DNA of 64,000 nucleotides from the NCBI RefSeq assembly GCF_000403645.1, contig NC_021313.1, forward strand, positions 62,001 through 126,000, read 5' to 3'. The notes beneath the pieces are model-generated. The model was given only the letters and a program-made list of their open reading frames with translations, did no database searches and was not told where the DNA came from. Numbering within the stretch: the first letter of the stretch is position 1; every line of letters begins with the position of its first letter. Of the stretch, positions 45,095-54,594 are shown piece after piece. Position numbers and translations under genes: made by a program. This DNA is from Salinarchaeum sp. Harcht-Bsk1 (lineage in GTDB: Archaea > Halobacteriota > Halobacteria > Halobacteriales > Salinarchaeaceae).

Positions 45095-46453
45095 TCAGTC
45101 CGTCGGACGCGTCGGCTGATCGTCTGACGCGGCGACTTCGTCGGCCGACGAGGTGAGCCGATCGTTCGCCGGGTCGACGACGGTACGATCTGGAATCGGC
45201 TCCGGCGGTGCTGGCGAGCGGGTGACCAGACGTTCGAGGAGCGTCTCGTCGTCGGGATCCGGCTTCTGGACGGATTCGTATTCCACGACGACGGCGCCGT
45301 CGTCGGTCGACGAGAACCGGAAGTAGTTGAGTCGGTAGCTCGCGTAGAACACCGGCGGGAGCACGCCGATCACCGATCCGACCCGGCGAAGCCGTTTGAG
45401 CCAGGTTCCGGTGTTGCAGACGACGCGGTTCCCGATCGTCGTCAGCGAAGCCCGGTGCGTGTGGCCGTAGACGAACGCGGCGACGGACGAGTCATCTTCG
45501 AACACGTCCCGTGCTCCCTCGAGATATGGATCGCGCGACGGCTGGGCTCTGCCTCCCGGAGAGAGGAGGCCGAATCGTCGTAACGTCGATCGAACGTCGC
45601 GAAAGAGGACGTAAAGTGGGACGGAGACGGCGACGAGCAGTCCGAGCACGACGAGGTTCGCCGTGAGAAACACGTCGAGGAGTCTGCCGACTGGGCCGAA
45701 GTCCGCGAGGACGTCCTGGACGACGTTCATCGGCAGCGACCAGATCCCGACGTAATCCAGAACGAAGATCGCGACGTACGCCAGTCCCACGTTGAACAGG
45801 AGCAGGAATGGGACGGCCGCGTAGCGAAGGAACGGGCTCATCTCGCGATAGAAGTAGTTGGAGATGAGCCACTCGGGAATCATCGTCATCGGCGTCACCG
45901 CCTGGATGTCCTTGAGCCAGTTGTACTTGCCGCGTGCGGACAACTGGCCGGCGCGACTGGTCACGTGCTGGTTGACGAAGTAGCCCGGCGGGTTCGCGAA
46001 CGGATTGCCGAAGTCCGGAATCCGATTGCTCGGATCGCGTTGCATCCCGTGTTCGACGTACACGGTGAAGTCACCGACCGTCCGCGTGATCGACTCCACC
46101 TGTCGGAGCCTGACGTTGTACTCGGCCAGTCGGTCGACGTACTCGTCGTATGCCGCCAGTTCGTAGTCGTGGTTGCCGGGGATGAGGGTGATCGGGACCG
46201 TCTCGCCGGTCGCCCGGAGCTGTTCGAAGAGCTCCGGGTACTGTGCGAGCAGTTCGTCGAACTTCGCGGGTCCCTCGACTCCCGTGAACTCCCAGAGCCC
46301 GAAGGCGTCACCGTTGATCAGGAGTTCGGCGTCCTCGTCGGTCGTTTCGAGGTCGCGGAGGAACGCGAGGAATTCCTCGAGGAAGTCGACCGTGCGGAGC
46401 TGTTCGTCTCCGCCGATGTGGAGGTCGCTGACGAGGTAGTAGACGTCCGCCAT
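45095..46453 (-). CDS. Calcineurin-like phosphoesterase with inserted membrane helices
   Basis: A 452-residue protein with a complete phosphoesterase set: D10 and H12 in VSDLHIGG, D49 in INGDAFG, N94, H95 in PGNHDYEL, H135 in EHGMQRDP, and H331, H333 in YGHTHRAS. Between the H135 and H331 motifs lies an insertion of nearly 200 residues with two long hydrophobic helices (about 211-237 and 262-284). So the metal site is split around a membrane hairpin. All ligands are intact. The likely substrate is a nucleotide or lipid phosphodiester at the membrane (UDP-2,3-diacylglucosamine-type fold). The C-terminal tail is disordered. Confidence 0.85.
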   Translation of the reverse strand: MADVYYLVSDLHIGGDEQLRTVDFLEEFLAFLRDLETTDEDAELLINGDAFGLWEFTGVEGPAKFDELLAQYPELFEQLRATGETVPITLIPGNHDYELAAYDEYVDRLAEYNVRLRQVESITRTVGDFTVYVEHGMQRDPSNRIPDFGNPFANPPGYFVNQHVTSRAGQLSARGKYNWLKDIQAVTPMTMIPEWLISNYFYREMSPFLRYAAVPFLLLFNVGLAYVAIFVLDYVGIWSLPMNVVQDVLADFGPVGRLLDVFLTANLVVLGLLVAVSVPLYVLFRDVRSTLRRFGLLSPGGRAQPSRDPYLEGARDVFEDDSSVAAFVYGHTHRASLTTIGNRVVCNTGTWLKRLRRVGSVIGVLPPVFYASYRLNYFRFSSTDDGAVVVEYESVQKPDPDDETLLERLVTRSPAPPEPIPDRTVVDPANDRLTSSADEVAASDDQPTRPTD

Positions 46454-46675
46454 TGGCTGACGTCAACCGACGCGCTCGACGCCCCTTAATAACAATATCG
46501 TACCGTTCGATACCTTCGACAACGACGATCCTAGACCGGCGGCGTGCTTCGAACGGTCGCCGGCCGGAGAGCGGCAACAGACCCAGGGTACGCGAAAGGT
46601 ACTGTGATGTACGTCGATCGAAATCGGCCGGTCGAGTGTTTAACAAAGTGACGCCGCGGCCAACCGAAGCGACGC

Positions 46676-47173
46676 ATGAGCTCACTAGTCGTCCTCGCGT
46701 TCGAGGACATGGACGGCGCAGAGGGGATGCGCGAACGCATGTACGACTTCCAGAAGCGCGAACTTATCACGCTCGAGGACGCGGCCGTCGTCGTCCGGAA
46801 GGAGAACGGCCACGCGAAGGTAAAGCAGGCCCATAGCCTGGTCGGGTCGGGCGCCCTCGGCGGGGCGTTCTGGGGCATGCTCATCGGTCTTCTCTTTCTC
46901 GCCCCGTGGCTGGGGTTGATCGCCGGGGCCGCGGGTGGTGCCCTGGGCGGCAAACTCGGTGACGTGGGTATCGACGACTCGTTCATCAAAGAGGTCAGCG
47001 AGACGGTCGAGCCAGGTCAGTCGGCGCTGTTCCTCCTCGTGCGCGACGCCCAGCTGGAACGCATCGAGCAGGAGACCGAGGACATGAACTTCACGATCAT
47101 CGACACGAACCTCTCGCCGGAGGACGAAACGCAGCTCCGCGAGACGTTCGCAGCCGAAGAAGTCGCGGGCTGA
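46676..47173 (+). CDS. DUF1269-domain membrane-associated protein
   Basis: A 165-residue protein containing the DUF1269 pattern MSSLVVLAFEDMDGAEGM, ITLEDAAVVVRKENGHAKVK, a glycine-rich hairpin helix (SGALGGAFWGMLIGLLFLAP and LIAGAAGGALGGKLGDVG, residues 58-100), and EPGQSALFLLVRDAQLERI. Glycine-zipper hydrophobic segments suggest membrane association or oligomeric assembly. A TATA-like tttaacaa lies about 34 bp upstream, at 46639. DUF1269 proteins are linked to stress in bacteria; the function is unknown. Confidence 0.9.
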   Translation: MSSLVVLAFEDMDGAEGMRERMYDFQKRELITLEDAAVVVRKENGHAKVKQAHSLVGSGALGGAFWGMLIGLLFLAPWLGLIAGAAGGALGGKLGDVGIDDSFIKEVSETVEPGQSALFLLVRDAQLERIEQETEDMNFTIIDTNLSPEDETQLRETFAAEEVAG

Positions 47174-47326
47174 GCGGTTCGTGGTTCGACTCGTTTCGAT
47201 TTCGAACGGCGCGAGAAGGATCCTCGATCGATCGCGATCCCGGCAGCCGGTAACGCGACCGAAGACGGCGGTTCGTGGAGCGTGCGAGGCAGGTGACGCC
47301 ACCCGCCATCGACTCGGGGGTGTGCT

Positions 47327-48727
47327 ATGCGTCTCGTTCAGGTACTGATCCCGGAGGGCAATCGCGCCAGCGTGCTCGACGCGCTCGACGAGTACGGCAT
47401 CGACTACGCCGTCTTCGACGAGGTCGGGCGTGGTGACTTCGAGGCGATGGTCCAGTTTCCGGTGCCGCCGAGCGGCGTCGAACCGGTACTCGAAGACCTC
47501 CGCAGCGCGGGGATCGAGGAGGACGCCTACACGATCGTCGTTCCCACGGAGACGGTTATCTCCCGGCGGCTCTCCGCGCTCGTCGAGCGATTTCCTGGAC
47601 TGCGCATCTCGCGTGAAGAGCTCCACGCCAGAGCCCAGGATCTCGCCCCTGCGAACTCCACGTTCTTCTCCTTCCTGCTGCTCAGTACGATCATCGCGAC
47701 GACCGGCCTGCTCCTGGACTCGGCGGCGACGATCATCGGGGCGATGGTCGTGGCACCGCTGATGGGACCGGCGATTTCAGCGAGCGTCGGGACGATCCTC
47801 GACGACGAGCAGATGGCCGCCCGCGGCGTGAAGCTACAGGTGACCGGTCTCGTCGCCGCGATCGCCACCGCTGCAATCCTCGGGTTCGTCCTCGAGCAAA
47901 CCGTCCTCTTGCCACCGGCGCTGGACATCAGGACCGTCCCCGAGATCGCCGAACGGACGAGTCCGAACGTGCTCTCGCTGTTCCTCGCGCTTGGCTCCGG
48001 ACTCGCCGGCGCGATCAGCGTCATGCGGGGTGCTGGGTCGGCACTCGTCGGCGTCGCGATCGCGGTCGCCCTCGTGCCGCCAGCCGCGACCGCCGGACTC
48101 GGGATCGCGTTCGGGCTCCCCGGCGTCGCGATCGCCGCGGCCGTGCTCGTCGTCGTGAACCTCCTCGCGATCAACCTCTCGGCATTGACGCTGTTCTACC
48201 TCTCGGGATTCCGCCCGCTCGACGCTGGGCAGTACGTCGGCGTCAGGAGTTCCGTCTTCTCCCGGATCGTCGTCGTCGGGATCGGCATCGCCGTGCTCTC
48301 GATCGTGCTCGTCGGGGTGACGCTCGCGACGTTCTACACCGAGTCCGTCGAGCAGGAAGCCACATCCGAAATCGAGCGCGAGTTCGAGGAGGCGCAGTTC
48401 GAGTCGGTCGAACTCGAGGAGGTGAGCGTCGACTACACGACGACGGAACTACTGCTCGGGGAGGAGCCACAAGTCAACGTGCTGGTCGGGATCCCGAGGG
48501 ACGAACCCGCACCGCCGGGTCTCGCCCAGCGGCTGGACGATCGGATCACCGAGGCGACCGGGCAGGACGTCGTCGTACGCGTCGGCTACATCGAGACGCA
48601 GTGGTCGGAGGACGAACCGCGAACCGAAGGGCGGCCGGTTCTTTCTCGAGAAGTGGCTTCCGACGCTCGTTGGAACATACCCGTTCGACCTCGAGGTCCT
48701 CCAATCTCGGAGTCCTCTCCAGGTTGA
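47327..48727 (+). CDS. DUF389 (TIGR00341) multi-helix membrane protein
   Basis: A 466-residue protein with an N-terminal ferredoxin-like cytoplasmic domain (MRLVQVLIPEGNRASVLDAL, residues 1-75), a DUF389 core with helices beginning FFSFLLLSTIIATTGLLLDS and GAMVVAPLMGPAISASVGTI, six to eight helices to about residue 330, and a C-terminal acidic region. The core segments AATIIGAMVVAPLMGPA and RGAGSALVGVAIAVALVPPA are typical of the TIGR00341 family. Its activity is unknown; a role as ion or small-molecule channel has been suggested for DUF389, not proven. It shares orientation with the DUF1269 gene 153 bp upstream. Confidence 0.9.
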   Translation: MRLVQVLIPEGNRASVLDALDEYGIDYAVFDEVGRGDFEAMVQFPVPPSGVEPVLEDLRSAGIEEDAYTIVVPTETVISRRLSALVERFPGLRISREELHARAQDLAPANSTFFSFLLLSTIIATTGLLLDSAATIIGAMVVAPLMGPAISASVGTILDDEQMAARGVKLQVTGLVAAIATAAILGFVLEQTVLLPPALDIRTVPEIAERTSPNVLSLFLALGSGLAGAISVMRGAGSALVGVAIAVALVPPAATAGLGIAFGLPGVAIAAAVLVVVNLLAINLSALTLFYLSGFRPLDAGQYVGVRSSVFSRIVVVGIGIAVLSIVLVGVTLATFYTESVEQEATSEIEREFEEAQFESVELEEVSVDYTTTELLLGEEPQVNVLVGIPRDEPAPPGLAQRLDDRITEATGQDVVVRVGYIETQWSEDEPRTEGRPVLSREVASDARWNIPVRPRGPPISESSPG

Positions 48728-48988
48728 GAATTATCCAGCATCTCTCATAGGGGACACTTGAAGTAATGTTACGTAGATAGATCGTCGTCTAGGGTTATAC
48801 TCATCTACTGTTTCGGGCCAAATTCTATTCGGCCGAGTGTAGTGGTTGAACCGTCCAACACTGTCCGTGCACCCCGACGCCGACCGTGCACCTCGATCGG
48901 TCGCCCGGAGACTATCAATTATTTTATCACTAGCCCGGAACTATAGACAGCTTCAATGGGCTATCGCCCACTCCAAGATATTACTAGA

Positions 48989-50389
48989 TCAAATATTATC
49001 TGTACTGTACATCTTGTAGGAACTTCCCCGACGGGAACTATGATTCTGTACCAGATATCCGTTAGTGATGGGACGTTGGGCCCAACTCTGTGATTCCCCT
49101 ACGACTCCGAGGTGAGCACCATCGGCTGGATCGAAGCGACTATTGCCGACAAATAATGTCGAGTCGACTAGCAACGGGGCACACCTCGGTGAGGAGGTTG
49201 CAAGATCGACTGACCAGTCCACTGAATGCGTCTGTCGATTCAATCGAACGAGTTTCGCTGTATCATCGGATGTCGTCGTAATATAGACGGCCTCCGGTCC
49301 GACTGCGCAATCTCCCGCGACGAGCTCACCCTCGCGCTGCCACTCCCAGCGAACGTCACCGGTCGACAGGTCAAAGGAGATGATAGTACTCACATTATTT
49401 GGGTCTTCGACTGTCAGTGGTACAAACACCGATCCGTCAACCACTGCGGCCGTGTGAAATACTTCGTCATACGACTGGCCACTATACGTGGACGAATCGA
49501 ACGTCCAGACGGAATCACCCGTCGAAGCGTCCAGACATACGAACGTCGAACCGTATCGACCGGTGCCGATCACCACCGATTCGTCGGCAACCGTAACGGC
49601 ACCGGAAACGGTGGCACCGTATTCGCCGTAGGTATCAAGACTGTGACGCCAGCGTTCACCCCCAGTTTCGGGGTCAAGTGCGGCGACGAACGCACTGTTC
49701 GTTCCACTCTGGGCAGCGAGATAGACGTCCCCGGAAACTGCGACGCTTCGATTTACGGGGTAGCCAGCAGTGTACGTCCAGCGGCCCTCGCCCGTGGAGG
49801 TATCTATTGCGTGAAGCTTACCGTCAGCTGCCCCGACAAATGCCGTCCCGTTTTGAACGGTTGGCGACGCATAAACGTCCTGACTCGTCTCGTAAACCCA
49901 TCGTTCGGTTCCAGTAGCGAGATCGATACCCCGAACGGACCCACCGTATGTGGTAACCACCACTGTCTCGCCAGAGACCGCTGGAGACGATTCTGCGAAC
50001 GTTTGACCCACCTCGCTGGTCCACTGGACGGACGCATCATCTCCAGGAGGAGTTTCGGACGGTGCGTAACCCGACCGGGCAGTATCGTACTGATACGTTT
50101 GCCACGATCCACTGGCGGATCCGATCTCATTCTGGGACCCCGAATCGTCATCGCCTTGTGGATCGGAGTCAGTCTCGTTTGATCCCGAGTCCGATCCTCC
50201 ATCGCCCGTTCCAGAGTTATATTCGGTTTCGTTATCTCCAGTTCCGTCACGGGACGAACGTGACCCGTTGTGCCCGGTCGCTGAATCGTCCGCCGAATTG
50301 GAATTGTCACCGGTCGTCGAACAGCCAGCGAGGCCGAATACCAGAGCAGCCCCTGCCATCTTCAACGCTCGTCGTCTTGACGCCGCCAT
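48989..50389 (-). CDS. Tat-exported lipoprotein with PQQ-like beta-propeller
   Basis: A 466-residue protein. The N-terminus ASRRRALKMAGAALVFGLAG followed by C23 is a twin-arginine signal with lipobox LAGC. Next is a disordered Ser/Asp/Gly stretch (24-95) and then repeats of a PQQ-type propeller: VYASPTVQNGTAFVGAADGK, LDPETGGERWRHSLDTYGE, LDASTGDSVWTFDSS and others, with the characteristic W and G positions. The fold is probably an 8-bladed propeller. It may bind an electron donor or scaffold, but no heme or catalytic residue is visible. The gene and both flanks have clearly lower GC than the rest of the window, hinting at lateral acquisition. Confidence 0.88.
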   Translation of the reverse strand: MAASRRRALKMAGAALVFGLAGCSTTGDNSNSADDSATGHNGSRSSRDGTGDNETEYNSGTGDGGSDSGSNETDSDPQGDDDSGSQNEIGSASGSWQTYQYDTARSGYAPSETPPGDDASVQWTSEVGQTFAESSPAVSGETVVVTTYGGSVRGIDLATGTERWVYETSQDVYASPTVQNGTAFVGAADGKLHAIDTSTGEGRWTYTAGYPVNRSVAVSGDVYLAAQSGTNSAFVAALDPETGGERWRHSLDTYGEYGATVSGAVTVADESVVIGTGRYGSTFVCLDASTGDSVWTFDSSTYSGQSYDEVFHTAAVVDGSVFVPLTVEDPNNVSTIISFDLSTGDVRWEWQREGELVAGDCAVGPEAVYITTTSDDTAKLVRLNRQTHSVDWSVDLATSSPRCAPLLVDSTLFVGNSRFDPADGAHLGVVGESQSWAQRPITNGYLVQNHSSRRGSSYKMYSTDNI

Positions 50390-50585
50390 TGTGTGAATCC
50401 CGTTCGCTGCACGAGAGAGCGGTCAAATAAAAATACTGGCTAAAGCTGAGACTGTAGGGAGTGGCACAGTCGTCGGCTGAGTTCGTCACATCCGCGATCA
50501 CTCGTCCACCAGTAACGTCCAAGCGAGAGAGAATGCGGTTTTGAGAGCACACGCGAAACATAGACTTGTCCGTCGCACCGACATC

Positions 50586-51659
50586 CTACGCCGCTTCCAC
50601 GCCGGTCACCGTGATCCGCTTCGCCTCGACGTCCTCGAATCGAGCGCCCCAGCCGCCGACAGTGTGGCGTTCCTCGCCGTCGTCGACGACTATCGTCGCC
50701 GTTCCGGCGAGTTCCAGTAGTTCGGAATCCAGCGCGGACGCGGCCTCGGAGACGTACTCCGTGTCCACGACGGAGCCATCGATCGTGAGCGACTCGCCGC
50801 TCTCGGTGTCGCGGCCCTCGATCTCGACCGTCACGGTCGCGCCCTCGCGGATGGGCTGCAGATACTCGAGGAGGAACTGCCGAACGTCCGCGTAGCGCTT
50901 GGGAGTCTCGCCGGGTTCCTCGGCATAGAGGACCGGCCAGGGTAGCCACATGAAGATGAGGAAGTGCCAGAAGAAGACGTAGGTGAACGAGCGGTTCTGG
51001 AGGATCATGCCGTAGTCCTCGATCGCGGCCGGATTCGACGCGAACGCCGTCCGCTGCAGGTCCGACGTGACGACGAACGGCGAGGGACGCGGCCGTCGGT
51101 GGACGGCGCTACAGACGCCCTCGAAGTCCGAGTCGCCGAGTTCGGGATCCTCGTCGCGGTAGAGCAGCGTGACGTTGACCGTGGCGCCGCGCTCTTTCGC
51201 CTCCTCGAGGTCGCCACGGAGTTCCGCGAACTGCTCGGGGGTGAGCGTCGCGTGCACCTGGGTCTCGGCCTCGGCGACGAACGTCCGGGCAGCCTCGAGG
51301 ACGGTGTCGAAGCGCTTGACGATGCTGACGGTGTGGTCGTCGAGACTCGGCTGTTCGTAGCGGTCCTCGATCTCCGCGGCCGCGTCCTCGAACAGCGACG
51401 CGCGCTCGGTCAGGTTCTCGACGACGGTCTGCGGATCGGTCGCACGAGCCTGGAACGTGTCCTGCTCGTAGAGTTCGACGTACCCCAGTTCGTCGAGGTC
51501 CCGGAGCACGTCGTAGATTCGAGCGTCCGGAACGTCGCTGGACCGTGCGACTTCGGTCGCGGAAGCCGTTCCGAGTTCGAGCAGGGTGACGTACGCGTCG
51601 GCCTGGTAGAAAGAGAGGTCCGCGGCCTGGAGGACCTCCGAAAGTTCCTCGGTGTCCAT
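50586..51659 (-). CDS. TrmB-family sugar-responsive transcriptional regulator
   Basis: A 357-residue protein. Residues 1-80 form a winged-helix domain (LSFYQADAYVTLLELGTASA and TEVARSSDVPDARIYDVLRD), followed by a linker coiled coil (ENLTERASLFEDAAAEIEDR) and a TrmB effector domain containing ATVNVTLLYRD and AEEPGETPKRYADVRQF. In other archaea TrmB proteins bind glucose, maltose or trehalose and regulate sugar ABC importers and glycolytic genes. It is next to a sulfatase and sugar ABC cluster, so it is likely the local regulator. A TATA-like aaaaa tract is 31 nt upstream, and a perfect cgaatattcg palindrome lies at 51706-51715. Confidence 0.92.
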   Translation of the reverse strand: MDTEELSEVLQAADLSFYQADAYVTLLELGTASATEVARSSDVPDARIYDVLRDLDELGYVELYEQDTFQARATDPQTVVENLTERASLFEDAAAEIEDRYEQPSLDDHTVSIVKRFDTVLEAARTFVAEAETQVHATLTPEQFAELRGDLEEAKERGATVNVTLLYRDEDPELGDSDFEGVCSAVHRRPRPSPFVVTSDLQRTAFASNPAAIEDYGMILQNRSFTYVFFWHFLIFMWLPWPVLYAEEPGETPKRYADVRQFLLEYLQPIREGATVTVEIEGRDTESGESLTIDGSVVDTEYVSEAASALDSELLELAGTATIVVDDGEERHTVGGWGARFEDVEAKRITVTGVEAA

Positions 51660-51784
51660 CGGGCGTTAGTTGACCACTCCAGTAGGTAAAAAGCATCGAG
51701 ACTGGCGAATATTCGGGTCGACCGGGCTGCCGCTAGGGGTGTCCGACCGCAGCCGGGACCCGCCATGGCGCCGATAGCTCCGGT

Positions 51785-53176
51785 TCACTCGACCGGCGGA
51801 TAGGCGACGGGACCGTCTAGCAGGGGATCGTCGGTTCGCTCCATCCACTCGCGAAGTTCCGTTCGGAGTGTCTCGAGGACCTCGCGATGCTCCGGGTCCG
51901 GATCACTCGCCGCAGACGTCGGTTCGTACGGCGTGCGGTCCGACGCGAGGTTCTCCTGCTCGGTCGGATCGGCCTCGAGGTCGTAGAGTTCCTCTTCGGG
52001 ACGCTGCTCGACGTAGAACTCCTCGTGGACCTCTCGGCCCGACGGCGTGGGAACCACGTCCATCGGCACGAAGATGCGCGGCAACACCGAGAAGTTCCGG
52101 ACGTACTTGTAGCGCTCCGTGCGGATCGCGCGGACCGGGTTGTACCGGTCGTGCCAGGTCATCTCGCCGAAAATCCGATCTCGCGGATCGTACGTCGTCA
52201 CGTCAGTCTCGTCCTCGTTCTCGTCCACGAGCAGTCCCGCAAAGGATCGCCCGGCGACGTCGGTCGGTGGTTCGACGCCGACGAGGTCCAGTATTGTCGG
52301 CGTAAAATCGACGTTGCTGACGAGTTCCTCGTGGACGGCGCCGCCCTCGATCCGCTCAGGCTGGTAGAAGAGGAGCGCAGTCTCCAGCCCAGGGTCGTAG
52401 CAGGTCCCCTTGGCTCGGGGCATCGCCAGGCCGTGGTCGGTCGTAAAGACGAACAACGTCTCCTCGGCGAGCCCTGCATCGGCCAGCGCCTGCCGAAACT
52501 CGCCGATCGCGGGATCCAGCGTCTCCGCGATGAGCGACTGAAGCGCGGCGGTGTCCTCTCGAACGCCCGGCGCGTCCGGGAGGAACGGGAATCCCTCGAC
52601 GGCCTCCGGCGACGGCTCGTCGTAGATCGACTCCGGGAGGTAGTCACGGCGGAACGGTCGGTGGGGTTCCTCGATCCCAATCGAGACGAAGAACGGCTCG
52701 CCCTCGTCAGCGTGCTGGCCATCCTCGACTCGCGCCTCGAAGAACTCGTCGACGACGTCCACGAGTTCGAGCGCCCGTTTCGTGTCGTCGTCGACGTGAT
52801 CGTAGCCGAGTCGCTCCGGGTCGTCGGGCACCTCGTGCTGGAAGCCGAGGAGGTGCGTGGAGTAGCCGGCCTCGCGGAGGTACTTCGGGAGCGTCATCCA
52901 GTCGTCGTCGAGCGCCCAGCCCATGTGGGCCAGCCCCATGACGCCGTTCTCGTGCGGGTAGGCACCCGTCATCATGCTGGAGCGACTCGGCGAGCACTGC
53001 GGTGCGGTGCAGAAGCTGTTGGCCATCCGGACGCCCTCGTCGGCGAGGCCGTCGAGGTTCGGACTCTCGACGTCGGCGCCGTAGCACCCGAGGTACTGCC
53101 CCAGGTCGTGGCAGTGAACGAGGACCACGTTCGGGCCAGGCGCGTCGTCGGCAGCGTGCGGATCTCCCATGACCAA
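51785..53176 (-). CDS. Type I sulfatase (formylglycine-dependent, no signal peptide)
   Basis: A 463-residue sulfatase. The maturation motif CSPSR is at residues 61-65 (then SSMMTGAYPHENG), where Cys61 would become formylglycine; metal residues are D24 in HCHDLG, DHG in FTTDHGLAMPRAKG and a lysine/histidine in the middle. No signal peptide or lipobox is seen, so it probably acts in the cytoplasm on an imported sulfated compound. It diverges from the ABC binding-protein gene, 117 bp away, and lies beside TrmB. A formylglycine-generating enzyme is not found in the window. A start two codons later (ATG at 53170) is possible. Substrate is not known from sequence. Confidence 0.92.
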   Translation of the reverse strand: MVMGDPHAADDAPGPNVVLVHCHDLGQYLGCYGADVESPNLDGLADEGVRMANSFCTAPQCSPSRSSMMTGAYPHENGVMGLAHMGWALDDDWMTLPKYLREAGYSTHLLGFQHEVPDDPERLGYDHVDDDTKRALELVDVVDEFFEARVEDGQHADEGEPFFVSIGIEEPHRPFRRDYLPESIYDEPSPEAVEGFPFLPDAPGVREDTAALQSLIAETLDPAIGEFRQALADAGLAEETLFVFTTDHGLAMPRAKGTCYDPGLETALLFYQPERIEGGAVHEELVSNVDFTPTILDLVGVEPPTDVAGRSFAGLLVDENEDETDVTTYDPRDRIFGEMTWHDRYNPVRAIRTERYKYVRNFSVLPRIFVPMDVVPTPSGREVHEEFYVEQRPEEELYDLEADPTEQENLASDRTPYEPTSAASDPDPEHREVLETLRTELREWMERTDDPLLDGPVAYPPVE

Positions 53177-53258
53177 CCAAGCACTGCCCGGCCACTTAAT
53201 GACGGATCACGACGGGCGCATTCGCCGGCTCCGTGACACTTATCGGTAACTATGTCCG

Positions 53259-53268
53259 TAATTAATCA
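53259..53268 (+). promoter_or_regulatory. Promoter region with shared taattaatca motif and TATA box
   Basis: taattaatca at 53259-53268 stands in the 117-bp space between the divergent sulfatase and ABC binding-protein genes, just upstream of an A+T-rich TATA-like ataaaatt (53269-53276). The same ten bases occur at 58655-58664, in the other divergent promoter of this cluster. It may be a binding site for the TrmB regulator; binding is not shown. Confidence 0.5.
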
Positions 53269-53293
53269 ATAAAATTGAAGTAAATGGCTCGGT

Positions 53294-54592
53294 ATGGTTG
53301 AGAGTGAGATGCCAGACGACCGACCAGAGTCGCTCCGAACGCGACGCGACGTACTGAAAACGACGGGCGCCGCATCGGCCATCGCGACGGCCGGTCTCGC
53401 GGGCTGTTTCGATAACTCGGGAGACGGCGGCGACGGCGACGGCGGCGGGTCGAGCCTCGAGATCACCGGCGTGTGGGCGGACGCCGAGCAGGAGGACTTC
53501 TCGGCCGTGATGGACCAGGTCGAGGAGAACTCCGACGTGAGCCTGACGTATCACCCGCGGACGACCGACTCCCTGCTCACCGGGACGCTGATGGACTACG
53601 AGTCGGGCGTGGCACCGGCAGACATCGTCGTCATGCCGTCGCCAGCGCGAATCGTGTCCGACGCGCAGAACGGCCACCTGGCACCGGTTGGCGACGCGTG
53701 GTCCGCGGACGACTTCGCGGTCGAACCCTCCCGCGTGACTGTCGACGGCGAGGTCTACGCCGCGCCGTTCAAGATGGACCTCAAGCCGGGCTTCTGGTAC
53801 CGTCAGTCGTTCTTCGACGAGCACGGTCTCTCCGAGCCCGGAAGCTGGGAGGAGTTCCAGACGCTCCTCGACACGATCAGCGAGATCGACGGCGTCGACG
53901 CACCCATCGCGTCCGGGAACGGGACCGGCTGGCCCCTCAGCGACATCACCGAGGGCTTCTTCATGCGCCAGGACAACGGTGCAGAGCTCCAGCAGGGCCT
54001 GATCTCCGGTGACGCGTCCTTCACCGACGACCGGATCTCGTCCGCCTTCGAGGAGATCAAGTCGCTGCACGAGCAGGGCCACTTCAGCCAGACCCGGAAC
54101 TTCGGGGTCCAGTACGAGTACTTCTGGGACGGCTCGACGCCGCTGTACTTCATGGGCTCGTTCACGCCCGCCCAGGACGCGGTGCAGGACCCATCGGACC
54201 TCGGCGTGTTCCGGATGCCCGGCGGAAACGGTATTACCTCCTCGATCAACTGGTTGACCGTGCCGTCGTACTCGGAGAACGTCGACGCCGCCGTGGACGC
54301 AATCGGCTCCCTCGTCTCGGCCGACGCACAGCAGGTGTGGGTCGAGCGAGGCGGCTTCATTGCCTCCAACATCAACGTGCCAGAAGACGCCTACCAGATC
54401 GAGGTCATGGCGCAGCTGCCCCAGCTCGCCAACGAAGTCACCGTCGTTCCGGACCTCGACGACGCGCTGGGCAACCCGTTCCAGGAGGAGTTCTGGTCAC
54501 AGCTGAAGGGACTCTGGGCCTCCCCCGGCACGTCGACGTCCGACATCGTGTCAGCCCTCGACACCGCACACCAGGAGAGCCTGTCTAACTAA
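53294..54592 (+). CDS. Sugar ABC transporter substrate-binding lipoprotein
   Basis: A 432-residue family 1 extracellular solute-binding protein. The Tat signal RRDVLKTTGAASAIATAGLA is followed by the lipobox cysteine C38 (LAGC), and a disordered Asp/Gly region leads to a mature domain with binding-lobe features such as YPHENG-free IVVMPSPARIVSDAQNGH, AAPFKMDLKPGFWYRQSFF, LYFMGSFTPAQDAVQ and VPSYSENVDAA. It binds an oligosaccharide or disaccharide outside the cell. Gene position beside trehalase and a sulfatase suggests trehalose or a sulfated form. The ATG at 53309 (MPDDRPES) is an alternative start. The small membrane gene follows two bases later. Confidence 0.9.
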   Translation: MVESEMPDDRPESLRTRRDVLKTTGAASAIATAGLAGCFDNSGDGGDGDGGGSSLEITGVWADAEQEDFSAVMDQVEENSDVSLTYHPRTTDSLLTGTLMDYESGVAPADIVVMPSPARIVSDAQNGHLAPVGDAWSADDFAVEPSRVTVDGEVYAAPFKMDLKPGFWYRQSFFDEHGLSEPGSWEEFQTLLDTISEIDGVDAPIASGNGTGWPLSDITEGFFMRQDNGAELQQGLISGDASFTDDRISSAFEEIKSLHEQGHFSQTRNFGVQYEYFWDGSTPLYFMGSFTPAQDAVQDPSDLGVFRMPGGNGITSSINWLTVPSYSENVDAAVDAIGSLVSADAQQVWVERGGFIASNINVPEDAYQIEVMAQLPQLANEVTVVPDLDDALGNPFQEEFWSQLKGLWASPGTSTSDIVSALDTAHQESLSN

Positions 54593-54594
54593 CC

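Noticed and set aside
49226-50182. Open frame on the + strand in the lower-GC region
   Set aside because: Antisense to the propeller lipoprotein, which has repeats, a Tat signal and a lipobox.
51887-53236. 449-codon open frame on the + strand
   Set aside because: Antisense to the sulfatase with its intact CSPSR motif.
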